Shown: positions 47,724 to 57,541, counted from the stretch's first letter. The stretch: 64,000 nucleotides of DNA from Flavobacteriaceae bacterium CG2_30_34_30 (GCA_001873105.1 MNYN01000051.1:17090-81089), one strand, 5' to 3'. The notes: generated from the sequence alone by a model not told the origin. A program made the numbers and translations.

Positions 47724-47958
47724 CTAATATTTTTTACTCTGGTTTTTTGAATGTTTTTTAAAGATTTTAAAAGTAATGTGATCGAACATTTTAGTCATTG
47801 TGGCAGCTAAGATTACCAAAGACTTTTCATTTTTAATTACACAAAGATTTATATTGAATTGTCCCATGGTATCTATTGCTAATCTCAAGTAACCTAATCC
47901 CTATACGGAAAACTAAATCGTCTTGAGTTTTGCTTTTTTCTTTACTTTTATCATCCAT
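47724..47958 (-). pseudogene. Frameshifted small ORF remnant of unknown family
   Basis: MDDKSKEKSKTQDDLVFRIGIRLLEISNRYHGTIQYKSLCN in one frame, then IKNEKSLVILAATMTKMFDHITFKIFKKHSKNQSKKY in the next. Confidence 0.5.
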
Positions 47959-48181
47959 TTTTTTTAATCTTAACATGTTTTCAATAGTTATTTAAAAAAA
48001 TGCGTATGTAAACAAATTTTATGGTAAACTTTTAACAAAAAAAATAATTATTTAAAAAATAAACTTAAAAAAACAATATATTTGAATATGAATTCATGAA
48101 TCGAAAATTATTTGGTATTACGATTTTTTGAATTAAAAAAATAAATTTCGAATTCACATTAATTAACTTAAAAAATTCATT

Positions 48182-48772
48182 ATGAAAACAAAATTATTAT
48201 TACTGACTTTTTTAGGTTTCTTTGCTTTAAACGCACAGACAACCCATAATCTAGACTGGTTTATGAATATTGGCGCCAATGTAGATTTAACGATTAACCA
48301 AGGTGATACAGTTATATGGACTTGGGGAGATGCAGCTCCGCATACCGTTGAAAACGAAGTTGGCAACTCTGTAGAGACCTTCAATAGTGGGATTATTACC
48401 GGAATAGGAGAAACCTATTCCTATACTTTTACGGTAGTGGGGGACAATAGTTATTTTTGTGGTATACACGGAGCAGCAAGCATGTCAGGCACCATAACTG
48501 TAAATGAAATATTGGGTATTGAAGAAAACAAGTTCAATTCAATCACTATTTACCCAAATCCTTCCTCCTCTAAAATAAATTTTGAATTACCCAAAAATAT
48601 GCAAACGGGTCAAATATTAGTATTTGATATTTTGGGAAAACAGATTTATACCCATGAATTTGAATTAGAGAAAACCATTACAATAGATATATTGAATTGG
48701 AATTCTGGAAGCTATTTCTTGAAAATTATTTCGGGCGAAAACGAACAAACCGAAAGATTTATTAAAAACTGA
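48182..48772 (+). CDS. Plastocyanin/cupredoxin-like protein with T9SS tail
   Basis: GDTVIWTWGDAAPHTVENEVGN, YSYTFTVVGDNSYFCGIHGAASMSGTITV; C-terminal IYPNPSSSKINF. Confidence 0.9.
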   Translation: MKTKLLLLTFLGFFALNAQTTHNLDWFMNIGANVDLTINQGDTVIWTWGDAAPHTVENEVGNSVETFNSGIITGIGETYSYTFTVVGDNSYFCGIHGAASMSGTITVNEILGIEENKFNSITIYPNPSSSKINFELPKNMQTGQILVFDILGKQIYTHEFELEKTITIDILNWNSGSYFLKIISGENEQTERFIKN

Positions 48773-48858
48773 TTAAAAATGGAAGGATTAAATTTTATTT
48801 AATTGAGGTTCAACATGAAAATAATCAATCCAAAACATTAAAAATAAACAAGGAATAT

Positions 48859-49962
48859 CTAAAAGTCAAACTTCAACTGTACGGCAACCGCTTTTTGTTT
48901 AGATGCGGTTGTTGTTTTTTTATCTGTATTAAGATTTGATAGTGAAATGCCTAACAATCGCACTGAGTTAAGTGTTTTTTCTTGAAACAAAAGCTCCTTG
49001 ACGGTTTCCAAAATCAACGCTTTATCGGCAATATAGTACGGGAGAGTTTTGCAGCGTGTTTGTAGTGTAAAATCGCTGTATTTAATTTTTAAAGTTACGG
49101 TTTTTCCTGCCACTTTCGATTTGGTTAAACGGCGCTCTAATTCGTCAGCAATATCTTTTAAGCGTTCCATCATAAATATTTCTGAAGAGATGTTTTTTGA
49201 AAACGTGCGCTCTGCACCAAGTGATTTTCTAATGCGATTTGGCTTCACTTCACTCGTATGTATTCCTCTTACTACATTATAGTAATGCGAGCCACTTTTT
49301 CCAAAGGTTTCTACAAGGTAATCCAACGATTTTTCTTTTAGATCTTTCCCAGTGAAAATACCTAAATTATACATCTTTTCTTGCGTGACTTTCCCAACAC
49401 CAAAAAATTTACGAATGCTTAGGGTTTCTAGAAAAGAAATTACTTCTTCTGGATTTATCGTTTTTTGACCATTAGGTTTGTTGATGTCACTGGCTATTTT
49501 TGCAATGAATTTATTAATGGAGATTCCTGCGGATGCATGTAAGCCTGTTTCTTCAAGAATTCGTTTCCTAATTTCTTTTGCAATTAATGTAGCACTAGGG
49601 TTGCCTTTTTTGTTTTCTGTTACGTCTAAATAGGCCTCATCAAGCGAAAGCGGCTCTACAAGGTCTGTATATTCTAGAAAAATTTTCCTTATTTTCTGTG
49701 ATATTTCTTTATATCGTTCAAAATGTGGTTGCACAAAAATCAACTCAGGGCATAACTTTTTAGCCAGGACACTGGACATAGCACTACGCACACCAAATTT
49801 ACGTGCTTCATAACTCGCGGCCGACACCACTCCGCGGTCAGAACTTCCGCCTACAGCAATGGGTCTTCCTCTCAAATCAGGATTGTCCAGTTGCGCTACA
49901 GAAGCAAAAAATGCATCCATATCCACGTGAATTATTTTTCTGATGGGAAAGTCACTTTCCAT
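48859..49962 (-). CDS. dinB: DNA polymerase IV
   Basis: IIHVDMDAFFASVAQ, YEARKFGVRSAMSS, SLDEAYLDVT; start trimmed to MESDFPIRK. Confidence 0.96.
   Translation of the reverse strand: MESDFPIRKIIHVDMDAFFASVAQLDNPDLRGRPIAVGGSSDRGVVSAASYEARKFGVRSAMSSVLAKKLCPELIFVQPHFERYKEISQKIRKIFLEYTDLVEPLSLDEAYLDVTENKKGNPSATLIAKEIRKRILEETGLHASAGISINKFIAKIASDINKPNGQKTINPEEVISFLETLSIRKFFGVGKVTQEKMYNLGIFTGKDLKEKSLDYLVETFGKSGSHYYNVVRGIHTSEVKPNRIRKSLGAERTFSKNISSEIFMMERLKDIADELERRLTKSKVAGKTVTLKIKYSDFTLQTRCKTLPYYIADKALILETVKELLFQEKTLNSVRLLGISLSNLNTDKKTTTASKQKAVAVQLKFDF
48860..48919 (-). repeat. dinB 3' end (direct repeat B)
   Basis: About 7 mismatches in ~58 bp against 47605-47664. Confidence 0.85.
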
Positions 49963-49984
49963 AAAACAAAAATAGTGTAATTTT

Positions 49985-50665
49985 ATGCTCATGAAAAAAA
50001 CTGCCATCCTTTTAGGGGCAACCGGATTAACAGGAGGTCCTTTGCTCAATTTATTATTGAAAGACAATTATTATGGGAAAATTAAATTGTTTTCCAGAAG
50101 AAGTGTAGGAATTACACATCCTAAATTAGAAGAACATTTGGTAGATGTCTTGCAATTAGAAAATCAAAAAGAAATTTTTCGAGCAGACGAAGTTTTTTGT
50201 TGTATAGGCACTACAAAAGCCAAAACACCTGATGCCGAAACCTACAAAAAGATAGATTACGGAATTCCCTTTACTGCTGCTAAATTGTGTAAGGAAAACA
50301 ATATCAAAACATTTCTTGTTATTTCAGCTATGGGAGCTAACCCTAAAAGCAAGGTGTTTTACAACAAAACCAAAGGCGAAATGGAACGGGATGTTTTGGC
50401 ACAACAAATTAAAAACACCTTTATTTTACGCCCTTCATTAATAGCGGGCAATAGAAAAGAAAAGCGATTTGGAGAAACCATTGCAACATTTATTTTTGGC
50501 ATAATAAATCCACTATTGCCAAAAAAATACAATTCTATCTCGCCTGAGGATATTGCTAAAGCGATGGTTTATGTTGCAAATAATGGCAATATCCAAAACA
50601 CAATTGAAAGTAATCAAATCAAAGAAATTGCAATACAATGCAGGAAATTGAACGAAAATTTTTAG
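49985..50665 (+). CDS. NAD(P)H-binding oxidoreductase
   Basis: AILLGATGLTGGPLLNLLL Rossmann motif; CCIGTTKAKT. Confidence 0.88.
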   Translation: MLMKKTAILLGATGLTGGPLLNLLLKDNYYGKIKLFSRRSVGITHPKLEEHLVDVLQLENQKEIFRADEVFCCIGTTKAKTPDAETYKKIDYGIPFTAAKLCKENNIKTFLVISAMGANPKSKVFYNKTKGEMERDVLAQQIKNTFILRPSLIAGNRKEKRFGETIATFIFGIINPLLPKKYNSISPEDIAKAMVYVANNGNIQNTIESNQIKEIAIQCRKLNENF

Positions 50666-51108
50666 TCACTTCTGAAGCTTTTAAAAAGGAAGCTTTTCAA
50701 AAAACACAAATTGTACAAGGATTTCTTAATTCGCATCCTGAGCGTACGGTACGAGTTCGAATAAAAGGAGAAAAAGGATTTGTAACTGTAAAAGGAATTT
50801 CAAATAAAGCGGGCACCATAAGAACCGAATGGGAAAAGGAAATACCAGTATTAGAGGCTGAAGCACTTTTAGTTTTATGTGAACCCGGTGTGATTTATAA
50901 AATTCGCTATGAGGTAAAAGTAGGAAATCATATTTTTGAAGTAGATGAATTTTTAGGGGAAAATGAAGGACTTACCATAGCTGAAATTGAATTAAAAGAG
51001 GAAAATGAAACGTATCAAAAGCCCTCTTGGCTGGGTTTGGAAGTTACAGGGGAATTAAAGTATTACAATTCGCAATTGAGTAAAAATCCTTTTAAAAATT
51101 GGAAATAA
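50638..51108 (+). CDS. CYTH domain protein
   Basis: MQEIERKFLV, VRVRIKGEKGFVTVKG, EVDEFLGENEGLTIAEIEL. Confidence 0.93.
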   Translation: MQEIERKFLVTSEAFKKEAFQKTQIVQGFLNSHPERTVRVRIKGEKGFVTVKGISNKAGTIRTEWEKEIPVLEAEALLVLCEPGVIYKIRYEVKVGNHIFEVDEFLGENEGLTIAEIELKEENETYQKPSWLGLEVTGELKYYNSQLSKNPFKNWK

Positions 51109-51113
51109 ATAGG

Positions 51114-51149
51114 CAACCCCCCTCCATGTTCAAACCCCTGCGAGGGTTG
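51114..51149. repeat. C-rich inverted-repeat remnant
   Basis: CAACCCCCCTCCATGTTCAAACCCCTGCGAGGGTTG. Confidence 0.45.
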
Positions 51150-51187
51150 AAAAATAAATATAATTTTACTTTGAATCGTTTAGAAAA

Positions 51188-51502
51188 TTATAATTTATTA
51201 TAAGAATAGGCTCGTTCTACTTTACAAATTTTTACATCATACCATACATACCAATTATCCTTCCCTTTTTGTTGTGCAATTAGGTGTTTGGCTTGGTTTT
51301 TCCAGTTTTTAATAGCTTCTAAATCTTTCCAATAACTTACAGTAAGGCCTATCTCGTTTCTGACGCTATCCATACTTAAAAAGCCCGGTTGTTCTTTTGC
51401 CAGAGTTTCCATTAAAGAAGCTGTTTCATCATATCCAGAATCGTTTTCGCTTTTTTTGGAAGTGAAAATTACGGCATAAAAGGGGTTAAAATCTGGCTGC
51501 AT
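51188..51502 (-). CDS. Antibiotic biosynthesis monooxygenase (ABM)-like protein
   Basis: YAVIFTSKKSENDSGYDETASLMETLAKEQPGFLSMDSVRNEIGLTVSYWKDLEAIKNWKNQAKHLIAQ. Confidence 0.88.
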   Translation of the reverse strand: MQPDFNPFYAVIFTSKKSENDSGYDETASLMETLAKEQPGFLSMDSVRNEIGLTVSYWKDLEAIKNWKNQAKHLIAQQKGKDNWYVWYDVKICKVERAYSYNKL

Positions 51503-52569
51503 TAGTCTTTATAAATAGCTATTACTAGTTCTCCTTTTGCATTCATGGAAGCACGATACATGCCTTCAGTATTAAACTCCATTACCATGTTTCCGTCTTT
51601 GTCGATGGCAATAATGCCGCCATCACCTCCTAAAGCAGGTACTTTTTTCTGAATAACTTCCTTAGCTGCATCTTTAAGTGATAATCCTTTGTATTCCATA
51701 AGTGCAGAAATATCGTGTGCTACTACAGCCCGAATAAAAAATTCACCCCAACCGGTGCTTGAAACAGCACAGGTAGCATTGTTAGCATAAGTACCTGCAC
51801 CTATAATTGGAGCATCGCCAATTCTGTTCCATTTTTTATTGGTCATTCCTCCTGTAGAAGTACCGGCCGCAAGATTGCCGTGTTTATCTAAAGCTGCGGC
51901 ACCTACTGTACCAAATTTGTAATCTTTTATGTAAGGATCTACAAAAGCAGATTTGGCATCTAGGGTTGATGTGTTTTTCTCGGCATCTTTTATTTTTTGA
52001 AGGGACTGAAAACGACTTTCGGTATAGAAATATGAAGGATCCATAAATTCAAACCCTTGTTCTAAAGCAAATTGTTCTGCTCCTTTACCACTTAACATAA
52101 CATGGGGTGAATTTGTCATTACTTTAATAGCCAAATCAATAGGATTTTTAATTTTTTTCACTCCAGAAACGGCACCGGCATCTAAATTGGAACCATCCAT
52201 AACAGAGGCGTCTAATTCATTTGTACCCTCATGGGTAAAGACAGCTCCTTTTCCTGCATTAAAGAGAGGAGAGTTTTCCATTACATTTATTGTTTTTGCA
52301 ATTGCTTCCAAACTGGTGCCACCATTTTCTAATATTTCATAGCCTTTTTTGATAGCTATTTCAAGAATTTGCTTGTAAGCCGCTTCTAATGAGTCGCTCA
52401 TATTTTCTTTTAATATAGTTCCGGCACCTCCATGAATTACGATACCAAAATTTTCAATCTGCTCCTTTTTAGCTTTTTTATGAGAAAATTCGGTTGGATT
52501 TGGCTCTTTTTTAATGTTACAAGCATAAAAAAAGAAGCTGATTAATGTTAAAATTACAATTTTTTTCAT
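51502..52569 (-). CDS. Isoaspartyl peptidase/L-asparaginase (Ntn hydrolase)
   Basis: VIHGGAGTI; LDKHGNLAAGTSTGGMTNKKWNRIGDAPIIGAGTYA; lipoprotein signal. Confidence 0.94.
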   Translation of the reverse strand: MKKIVILTLISFFFYACNIKKEPNPTEFSHKKAKKEQIENFGIVIHGGAGTILKENMSDSLEAAYKQILEIAIKKGYEILENGGTSLEAIAKTINVMENSPLFNAGKGAVFTHEGTNELDASVMDGSNLDAGAVSGVKKIKNPIDLAIKVMTNSPHVMLSGKGAEQFALEQGFEFMDPSYFYTESRFQSLQKIKDAEKNTSTLDAKSAFVDPYIKDYKFGTVGAAALDKHGNLAAGTSTGGMTNKKWNRIGDAPIIGAGTYANNATCAVSSTGWGEFFIRAVVAHDISALMEYKGLSLKDAAKEVIQKKVPALGGDGGIIAIDKDGNMVMEFNTEGMYRASMNAKGELVIAIYKD

Positions 52570-52797
52570 AATGGTTTATTTATAAGTAATTAGGCTAAAA
52601 TACATCTTTATCCCTTGTCATTATAGGGTTTTTATATTTTATTATGTAAGAATTATTTTTATAAATATATAAAATAATCGATAAAATGCTTAAATAGTAC
52701 GATAAAGTGTAATTTGTATTCTTTTTTTTCTTACATTCGTTTTGTATTAATTCCCAAAGTTAATACAAAATTAAGTCCCAAACTTAACCTACTTATT

Positions 52798-53304
52798 ATG
52801 AAAAACATTTACAATGGGCTGATAGCCATGACATTACTTATCGCTTTTTCTTCTTGCTCCAAAGACGAATTAACCGATGCCTCTGAAGACCTTTCCTACA
52901 CTGTAGATTTAAACATCGTTATTAAAAATGATGTGACAATGTCCAGAGAAATTTTAGATCTAATTAATGCCCATAGAGCATCAATAGGGTTAAACACTCT
53001 TGCACTAGATCAACAATATGCTTCTGCTTATGCAGTAGATCATACAGATTATATGATAGAAACCGGCAAAATTAATCATGACAATTTTAATTTACGCTCA
53101 CAGGCTTTAAAAGACAAAGGAGCCATACGTGTTGGTGAAAATGTTGCCTTTGGTTATACCGATGCCGCATCGGTTGTAAACGGCTGGTTAAACAGTCCTG
53201 CTCACCGAAATATTATTGAAGGCGATTATTCCCACAGTGGTTTCGGCGTTTTCAAAAATAATGAAGGCAATTACTATTTCACTCAAATATTTTATATGAA
53301 ATAA
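52798..53304 (+). CDS. CAP/SCP domain lipoprotein
   Basis: ILDLINAHRASIGL, VGENVAFGYTDAASVVNGWLNSPAHRNIIEG; lipobox SSCS. Confidence 0.92.
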   Translation: MKNIYNGLIAMTLLIAFSSCSKDELTDASEDLSYTVDLNIVIKNDVTMSREILDLINAHRASIGLNTLALDQQYASAYAVDHTDYMIETGKINHDNFNLRSQALKDKGAIRVGENVAFGYTDAASVVNGWLNSPAHRNIIEGDYSHSGFGVFKNNEGNYYFTQIFYMK

Positions 53305-53384
53305 ATATATTTCTCTTTTCTTTCCATAAATTTTTTGAATAGCAACATTTCCTGTATTTTTACGTAAATCTAAAAGTACAGGAA

Positions 53385-53924
53385 ATGGCTATTCAAAAAC
53401 CTTTTAATTTAAACAAGTGGATTGAAGAAAATAGAAATCTTCTAAAACCTCCCGTAGGCAACAAAAATCTTTATAAAGATGCCGGCGATTATATAGTTAT
53501 GATTGTTGCCGGACCTAATGCTAGAAAAGACTACCACTATAATGAAACTGAAGAATTATTTTACCAACTAGAAGGTTCCATAAAAGTTATTATTCAAGAA
53601 AATGGAGAACGCAAGGTGATGGAACTTCATCCCGGCGATATGTATTTACATCCAGCAAAAGTGCCTCATTCTCCAGTTAGAGAAGAAGGATCTATTGGTC
53701 TTGTTATTGAAAGAAAAAGAGCCGGAGAAGGATTTACAGATGGTTTGCTTTGGTTTTGTGACAATTGCAACCATAAAATACATGAAACCTATTTTGAACT
53801 TCATGATGTAGAAAGAGATTTTCTTCCTCATTTTAAAACATTTTACAACTCTATAAATTTACGTACTTGTAAAAATTGTGGTGCCATAATGGAAACTGAC
53901 CCAAGATTTACAGAAAGTGAGTAG
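53385..53924 (+). CDS. nbaC: 3-hydroxyanthranilate 3,4-dioxygenase
   Basis: NLNKWIEENRNLLKPPVGN, DYHYNETEELFYQLEG; C-terminal CDNC/CKNC second metal site. Confidence 0.94.
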   Translation: MAIQKPFNLNKWIEENRNLLKPPVGNKNLYKDAGDYIVMIVAGPNARKDYHYNETEELFYQLEGSIKVIIQENGERKVMELHPGDMYLHPAKVPHSPVREEGSIGLVIERKRAGEGFTDGLLWFCDNCNHKIHETYFELHDVERDFLPHFKTFYNSINLRTCKNCGAIMETDPRFTESE

Positions 53925-54004
53925 AAAGGCACTTCAAGTGCTTTTCCATAGATTTCAAAAAAGAGAACTTCACTAATTTTCTTTCCATTGGTTTTCGAAA
54001 AATG

Positions 54005-54012
54005 TATCTTTG
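54005..54012 (+). promoter_or_regulatory. -7 box candidate (TATCTTTG)
   Basis: TAnnTTTG match ~35 bp upstream of the ALDH start. Confidence 0.45.
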
Positions 54013-54046
54013 CAAAAATATTTTTTTAGAATTAAACACCTGAGGT

Positions 54047-55600
54047 ATGTTAAAAACTGCAACCGCATTTGGAATAGAAGATGCGCTAGATCAATTAGGA
54101 ATTAAAAAAACAAATAATGGAACTTCCACAGGATCAGAATGGTTTTCTTCTAAGGAAGAAATCGCTTCTTATTCACCGGTGGACGGGCAACTTATTGCCA
54201 AAGTAAATGTTACTACAAAAGATGATTATGAAAAAGTAATCACTACCGCAAGAAAAGCATTTATGTCTTGGCGATTAACACCGGCACCACAACGTGGAGA
54301 AATTGTAAGACAGTTTGGAGACGAATTGCGTCGTTTGAAAGAACCCCTTGGAAAATTAGTTTCCTATGAAATGGGAAAATCCTATCAGGAAGGTTTGGGC
54401 GAAGTACAAGAAATGATAGATATCTGTGATTTTGCAGTTGGGCTTTCTCGCCAACTTCACGGGTTGACCATGCACAGCGAACGTCCTGGACATAGAATGT
54501 ATGAACAATACCACCCATTGGGAGTTGTGGGAATTATTTCGGCATTTAATTTCCCGGTTGCCGTTTGGGCTTGGAATACAGCTTTAGCTTGGATAAGTGG
54601 CGATGTATGTATATGGAAACCAAGCGAAAAAGTGCCACTTTGTGGGGTAGCTTGTCAGCATATTGCCGCTCGAATTTTTAAAATGAACAACCTTCCGGAA
54701 GGCATTTCTTGTTTAATCAATGGCGATTATAAAGTAGGTGAAATGATGACTACCGATAAACGAGTTCCTCTAATTTCGGCTACCGGATCCACCAGAATGG
54801 GAAAAGTAGTTGGAAGAACGGTGGCTGAACGATTAGGAAAATCCTTATTGGAATTAGGTGGAAACAATGCCATCATTGTAACTCCCGATGCCGATATTAA
54901 GATGACCGTAATTGGCGCCGTATTTGGCGCTGTAGGCACCGCAGGGCAACGATGTACTTCCACCAGAAGACTCATTATTCATGAATCTATTTATGACAAA
55001 GTAAAAGATGCCGTAACTGCCGCCTATAAACAATTGCGCATTGGAAACCCTTTAGACCAACACAACCATGTAGGTCCTTTAATTGATACCGATGCAGTAA
55101 AAATGTATCAAGAAGCTTTAGAAAGAGTGGTTAAAGAAGGGGGAAAAATACTTGTGGAAGGTGGCGTATTATCCGGCGAAGGCTATGAAAGCGGCTGCTA
55201 TGTAAAACCTGCAATTGCCGAAGCAAAAAACGAATTTGAAATCGTTCAGCATGAAACATTTGCTCCGGTTTTATATCTAATCAAATATAGTGGTGATGTC
55301 TATAACGCTATTACACTTCAAAATGGGGTAAATCAAGGACTTTCCTCTGCAATTATGACAAACAATCTTAGAGAAGCAGAAGCATTTCTTTCACAAGTAG
55401 GTAGTGATTGTGGCATTGCAAACGTAAATATTGGTACTTCCGGAGCTGAAATTGGCGGGGCTTTTGGCGGAGAAAAAGAAACCGGCGGCGGTCGTGAAAG
55501 CGGAAGTGATGCCTGGAAAGTATATATGCGCCGGCAAACAAATACTATAAATTATACTACTGAGCTACCTTTAGCGCAAGGGATTAAGTTTGATTTGTAA
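54047..55600 (+). CDS. Aldehyde dehydrogenase family protein (ALDH7/AmaB-like)
   Basis: SAFNFPVAVWAWN, ATGSTRMGK, LELGGNNAIIV, GTAGQRCTSTRRL. Confidence 0.94.
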   Translation: MLKTATAFGIEDALDQLGIKKTNNGTSTGSEWFSSKEEIASYSPVDGQLIAKVNVTTKDDYEKVITTARKAFMSWRLTPAPQRGEIVRQFGDELRRLKEPLGKLVSYEMGKSYQEGLGEVQEMIDICDFAVGLSRQLHGLTMHSERPGHRMYEQYHPLGVVGIISAFNFPVAVWAWNTALAWISGDVCIWKPSEKVPLCGVACQHIAARIFKMNNLPEGISCLINGDYKVGEMMTTDKRVPLISATGSTRMGKVVGRTVAERLGKSLLELGGNNAIIVTPDADIKMTVIGAVFGAVGTAGQRCTSTRRLIIHESIYDKVKDAVTAAYKQLRIGNPLDQHNHVGPLIDTDAVKMYQEALERVVKEGGKILVEGGVLSGEGYESGCYVKPAIAEAKNEFEIVQHETFAPVLYLIKYSGDVYNAITLQNGVNQGLSSAIMTNNLREAEAFLSQVGSDCGIANVNIGTSGAEIGGAFGGEKETGGGRESGSDAWKVYMRRQTNTINYTTELPLAQGIKFDL

Positions 55601-55630
55601 AAATCTTTTTTAAAAAGAAGATAAGATATA

Positions 55631-55684
55631 AAAAACCGCTTTTTATTACTAAAAAATTCACGGTAATAGGGGTCGGTTTTTTTA
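55631..55684 (+). terminator. Branched terminator-like structure after the ALDH gene
   Basis: AAAAAACCG..CGGTTTTTTT with inner ATTAC/GTAAT. Confidence 0.5.
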
Positions 55685-55826
55685 TGATTAATGACGAGAA
55701 TGATAAAAAAGAATTTCAATTAGAAAGACAAAGTCCCAAACGCATTTAAAAACTTAACAAATACTTGGCTTGATAGAGAGACAAAACCAACTACTTTTAT
55801 GCTGTAAATAGTAAAAACGTTTCCAA

Positions 55827-56192
55827 ATGAAAAACCTACTCCTATTTTGCGTCCTACTACTTTTTGTTAGCTGTAATTCAGATACTAATGGCATTCCTTG
55901 TACCGAAGAAGCAAGAGCCGGTCTTAATGTTACCGTGCGCGATGCACAAACCACCAATTATTTAGGTATTGGCACTACAATTGTTGCAACAGATGGAACG
56001 TATTCAGAAACATTACAATTTATTGAAGGAATAATTCCCAGTTTTGCCGGTGCTTGGGAAAGAGAAGGAAATTATACCTTAACCGTTTCCGCCCAAGGAT
56101 TTACCACTTTTGTTTCTGAAACAATTACAGTAGCTTCCGATGAATGCCACGTCATACCGCAACAAGTAGAAATAAGCTTACAACCTGAATAG
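55827..56192 (+). CDS. Small lipoprotein with carboxypeptidase-regulatory-like domain
   Basis: Lipobox FVSCNSD; LNVTVRDAQT...NYTLTVSAQGF. Confidence 0.7.
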   Translation: MKNLLLFCVLLLFVSCNSDTNGIPCTEEARAGLNVTVRDAQTTNYLGIGTTIVATDGTYSETLQFIEGIIPSFAGAWEREGNYTLTVSAQGFTTFVSETITVASDECHVIPQQVEISLQPE

Positions 56193-56196
56193 TGTA

Positions 56197-56763
56197 TTAA
56201 AATCGGTAGCCTATGCCTAGACCTGCATGAATTTCTATGGCTTCAAAGCGTTCTTTAACTTCATCGCTGAAGTTTCTTCCGACGCTTCCATAAAGTGCAA
56301 TAATAAAGGAGTTGCTGAAATTCCATTTGTATCCGGAGCCTATACCAATGATGAAAGTGTTCATGTCCGTTTTGACTTTTCGGATGGGTTGCCCGGGCAT
56401 AAGATCAATAAGCGCTAAATCAGGGTCTTCTTCAAAATCACCAAATCGGTATTTCACAAACGGATTAAAGTACAATCCGGAACCAGGGTTTTCAGTTCCA
56501 AAATAGAAATTATAGCCCAATTTCGCACTAGTGGTATGAAACTGTTGGGAACCTTCTTCCGAATGAAAATTGATTCTGTCGTTTATGAGTACTTCAACAT
56601 CTACAGATTGGTTATAATCAAACAGATATTCATAGCCTACTTCAATGGAGGCAAAAATAATAGTGTTTGCTATATTGAATTTAATTTCGTTATTGGGATA
56701 TTCCTGAGCAGAAACAGGGACTGTCAAAAAAAAGGATGTCAGAATTAGGAGGACATTTTTCAT
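56197..56763 (-). CDS. Outer membrane beta-barrel protein
   Basis: Signal peptide, amphipathic strands, C-terminal aromatic residue (GLGIGYRF). Confidence 0.75.
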   Translation of the reverse strand: MKNVLLILTSFFLTVPVSAQEYPNNEIKFNIANTIIFASIEVGYEYLFDYNQSVDVEVLINDRINFHSEEGSQQFHTTSAKLGYNFYFGTENPGSGLYFNPFVKYRFGDFEEDPDLALIDLMPGQPIRKVKTDMNTFIIGIGSGYKWNFSNSFIIALYGSVGRNFSDEVKERFEAIEIHAGLGIGYRF

Positions 56764-56810
56764 ATAACAAAAAGTTAGTTGTTGCAGCTAATTTAGTAAT
56801 TTTTCCGATA

Positions 56811-57539
56811 TCAATTTCTTCCTTCCTCTTCAGGATATAATTGAAAAACAAGATCGCTTTGCCAAAATTCTTTTGTGTCTATATCCAAGATGCTGATGGG
56901 TCCTTTAAATGCGGCACCTGTGTCCATGTTCCATACGTTTTGTGCTTGTGTTGGGGTTGATTTTCCAATTCGAGTAACAGGGGTATGCCCAATATATATT
57001 TCTTTAAATAACCGTAATCGTTTAGGATACCGAATGTCTTGGGGCGAAAGACTTTTATCAATTGCAACAGCCATTTCCCAAAGGGTTCTGTCCCAGAAAA
57101 AAGTGGTTTTATGAAGCTCATATTCCGGCCCATTCAGGTTTTGAAAGCCGGCGTGAACAAACAATCTGTTTTTTTTGTCTAGGTGAAAATTCACCATATT
57201 TTCAAAAAAATCACTATGCAACATTTTCTCTTTTTTTGTAATTTTTTCATAACTTTCGATAGCGCTTTGTCCACCGTTTAATAGCCATTGTTCCGGTTTT
57301 TCGTTATACATTAGCCAGCGATGACACAAATCATCGTGATTTCCTCTTAAAAATATACAGGGGTTTGTTTTGGAAATAGCAATTAAAAAAGACACAACTT
57401 CCACACTTTCACTCCAACCATCTACAAAATCACCTAAAAAAATGAGGGAGTCTTGCGGGGTTACCTTCGCCTTCCTTATAACTTGTTTTAAAGCTTTAAA
57501 ACCACCGTGTATATCTCCTACGACTAGTGTTCTACTCAT
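56811..57539 (-). CDS. Metallophosphoesterase (PPP-like)
   Basis: VVGDIHGGFKAL, FLGDFVDGWSES, LRGNHDDL. Confidence 0.93.
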   Translation of the reverse strand: MSRTLVVGDIHGGFKALKQVIRKAKVTPQDSLIFLGDFVDGWSESVEVVSFLIAISKTNPCIFLRGNHDDLCHRWLMYNEKPEQWLLNGGQSAIESYEKITKKEKMLHSDFFENMVNFHLDKKNRLFVHAGFQNLNGPEYELHKTTFFWDRTLWEMAVAIDKSLSPQDIRYPKRLRLFKEIYIGHTPVTRIGKSTPTQAQNVWNMDTGAAFKGPISILDIDTKEFWQSDLVFQLYPEEEGRN

Positions 57540-57541
57540 TT

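Noticed and set aside
49963-50067. N-terminal extension of dinB in the ORF track
   Set aside because: The extension overlaps the divergent oxidoreductase and precedes the canonical Pol IV start MESDFPIRKIIHVDMDAF.
55683-55749. Tiny ORF MINDENDKKEFQLERQSPKRI after the ALDH terminator
   Set aside because: 21 codons without a recognisable RBS or homology by eye; likely chance.
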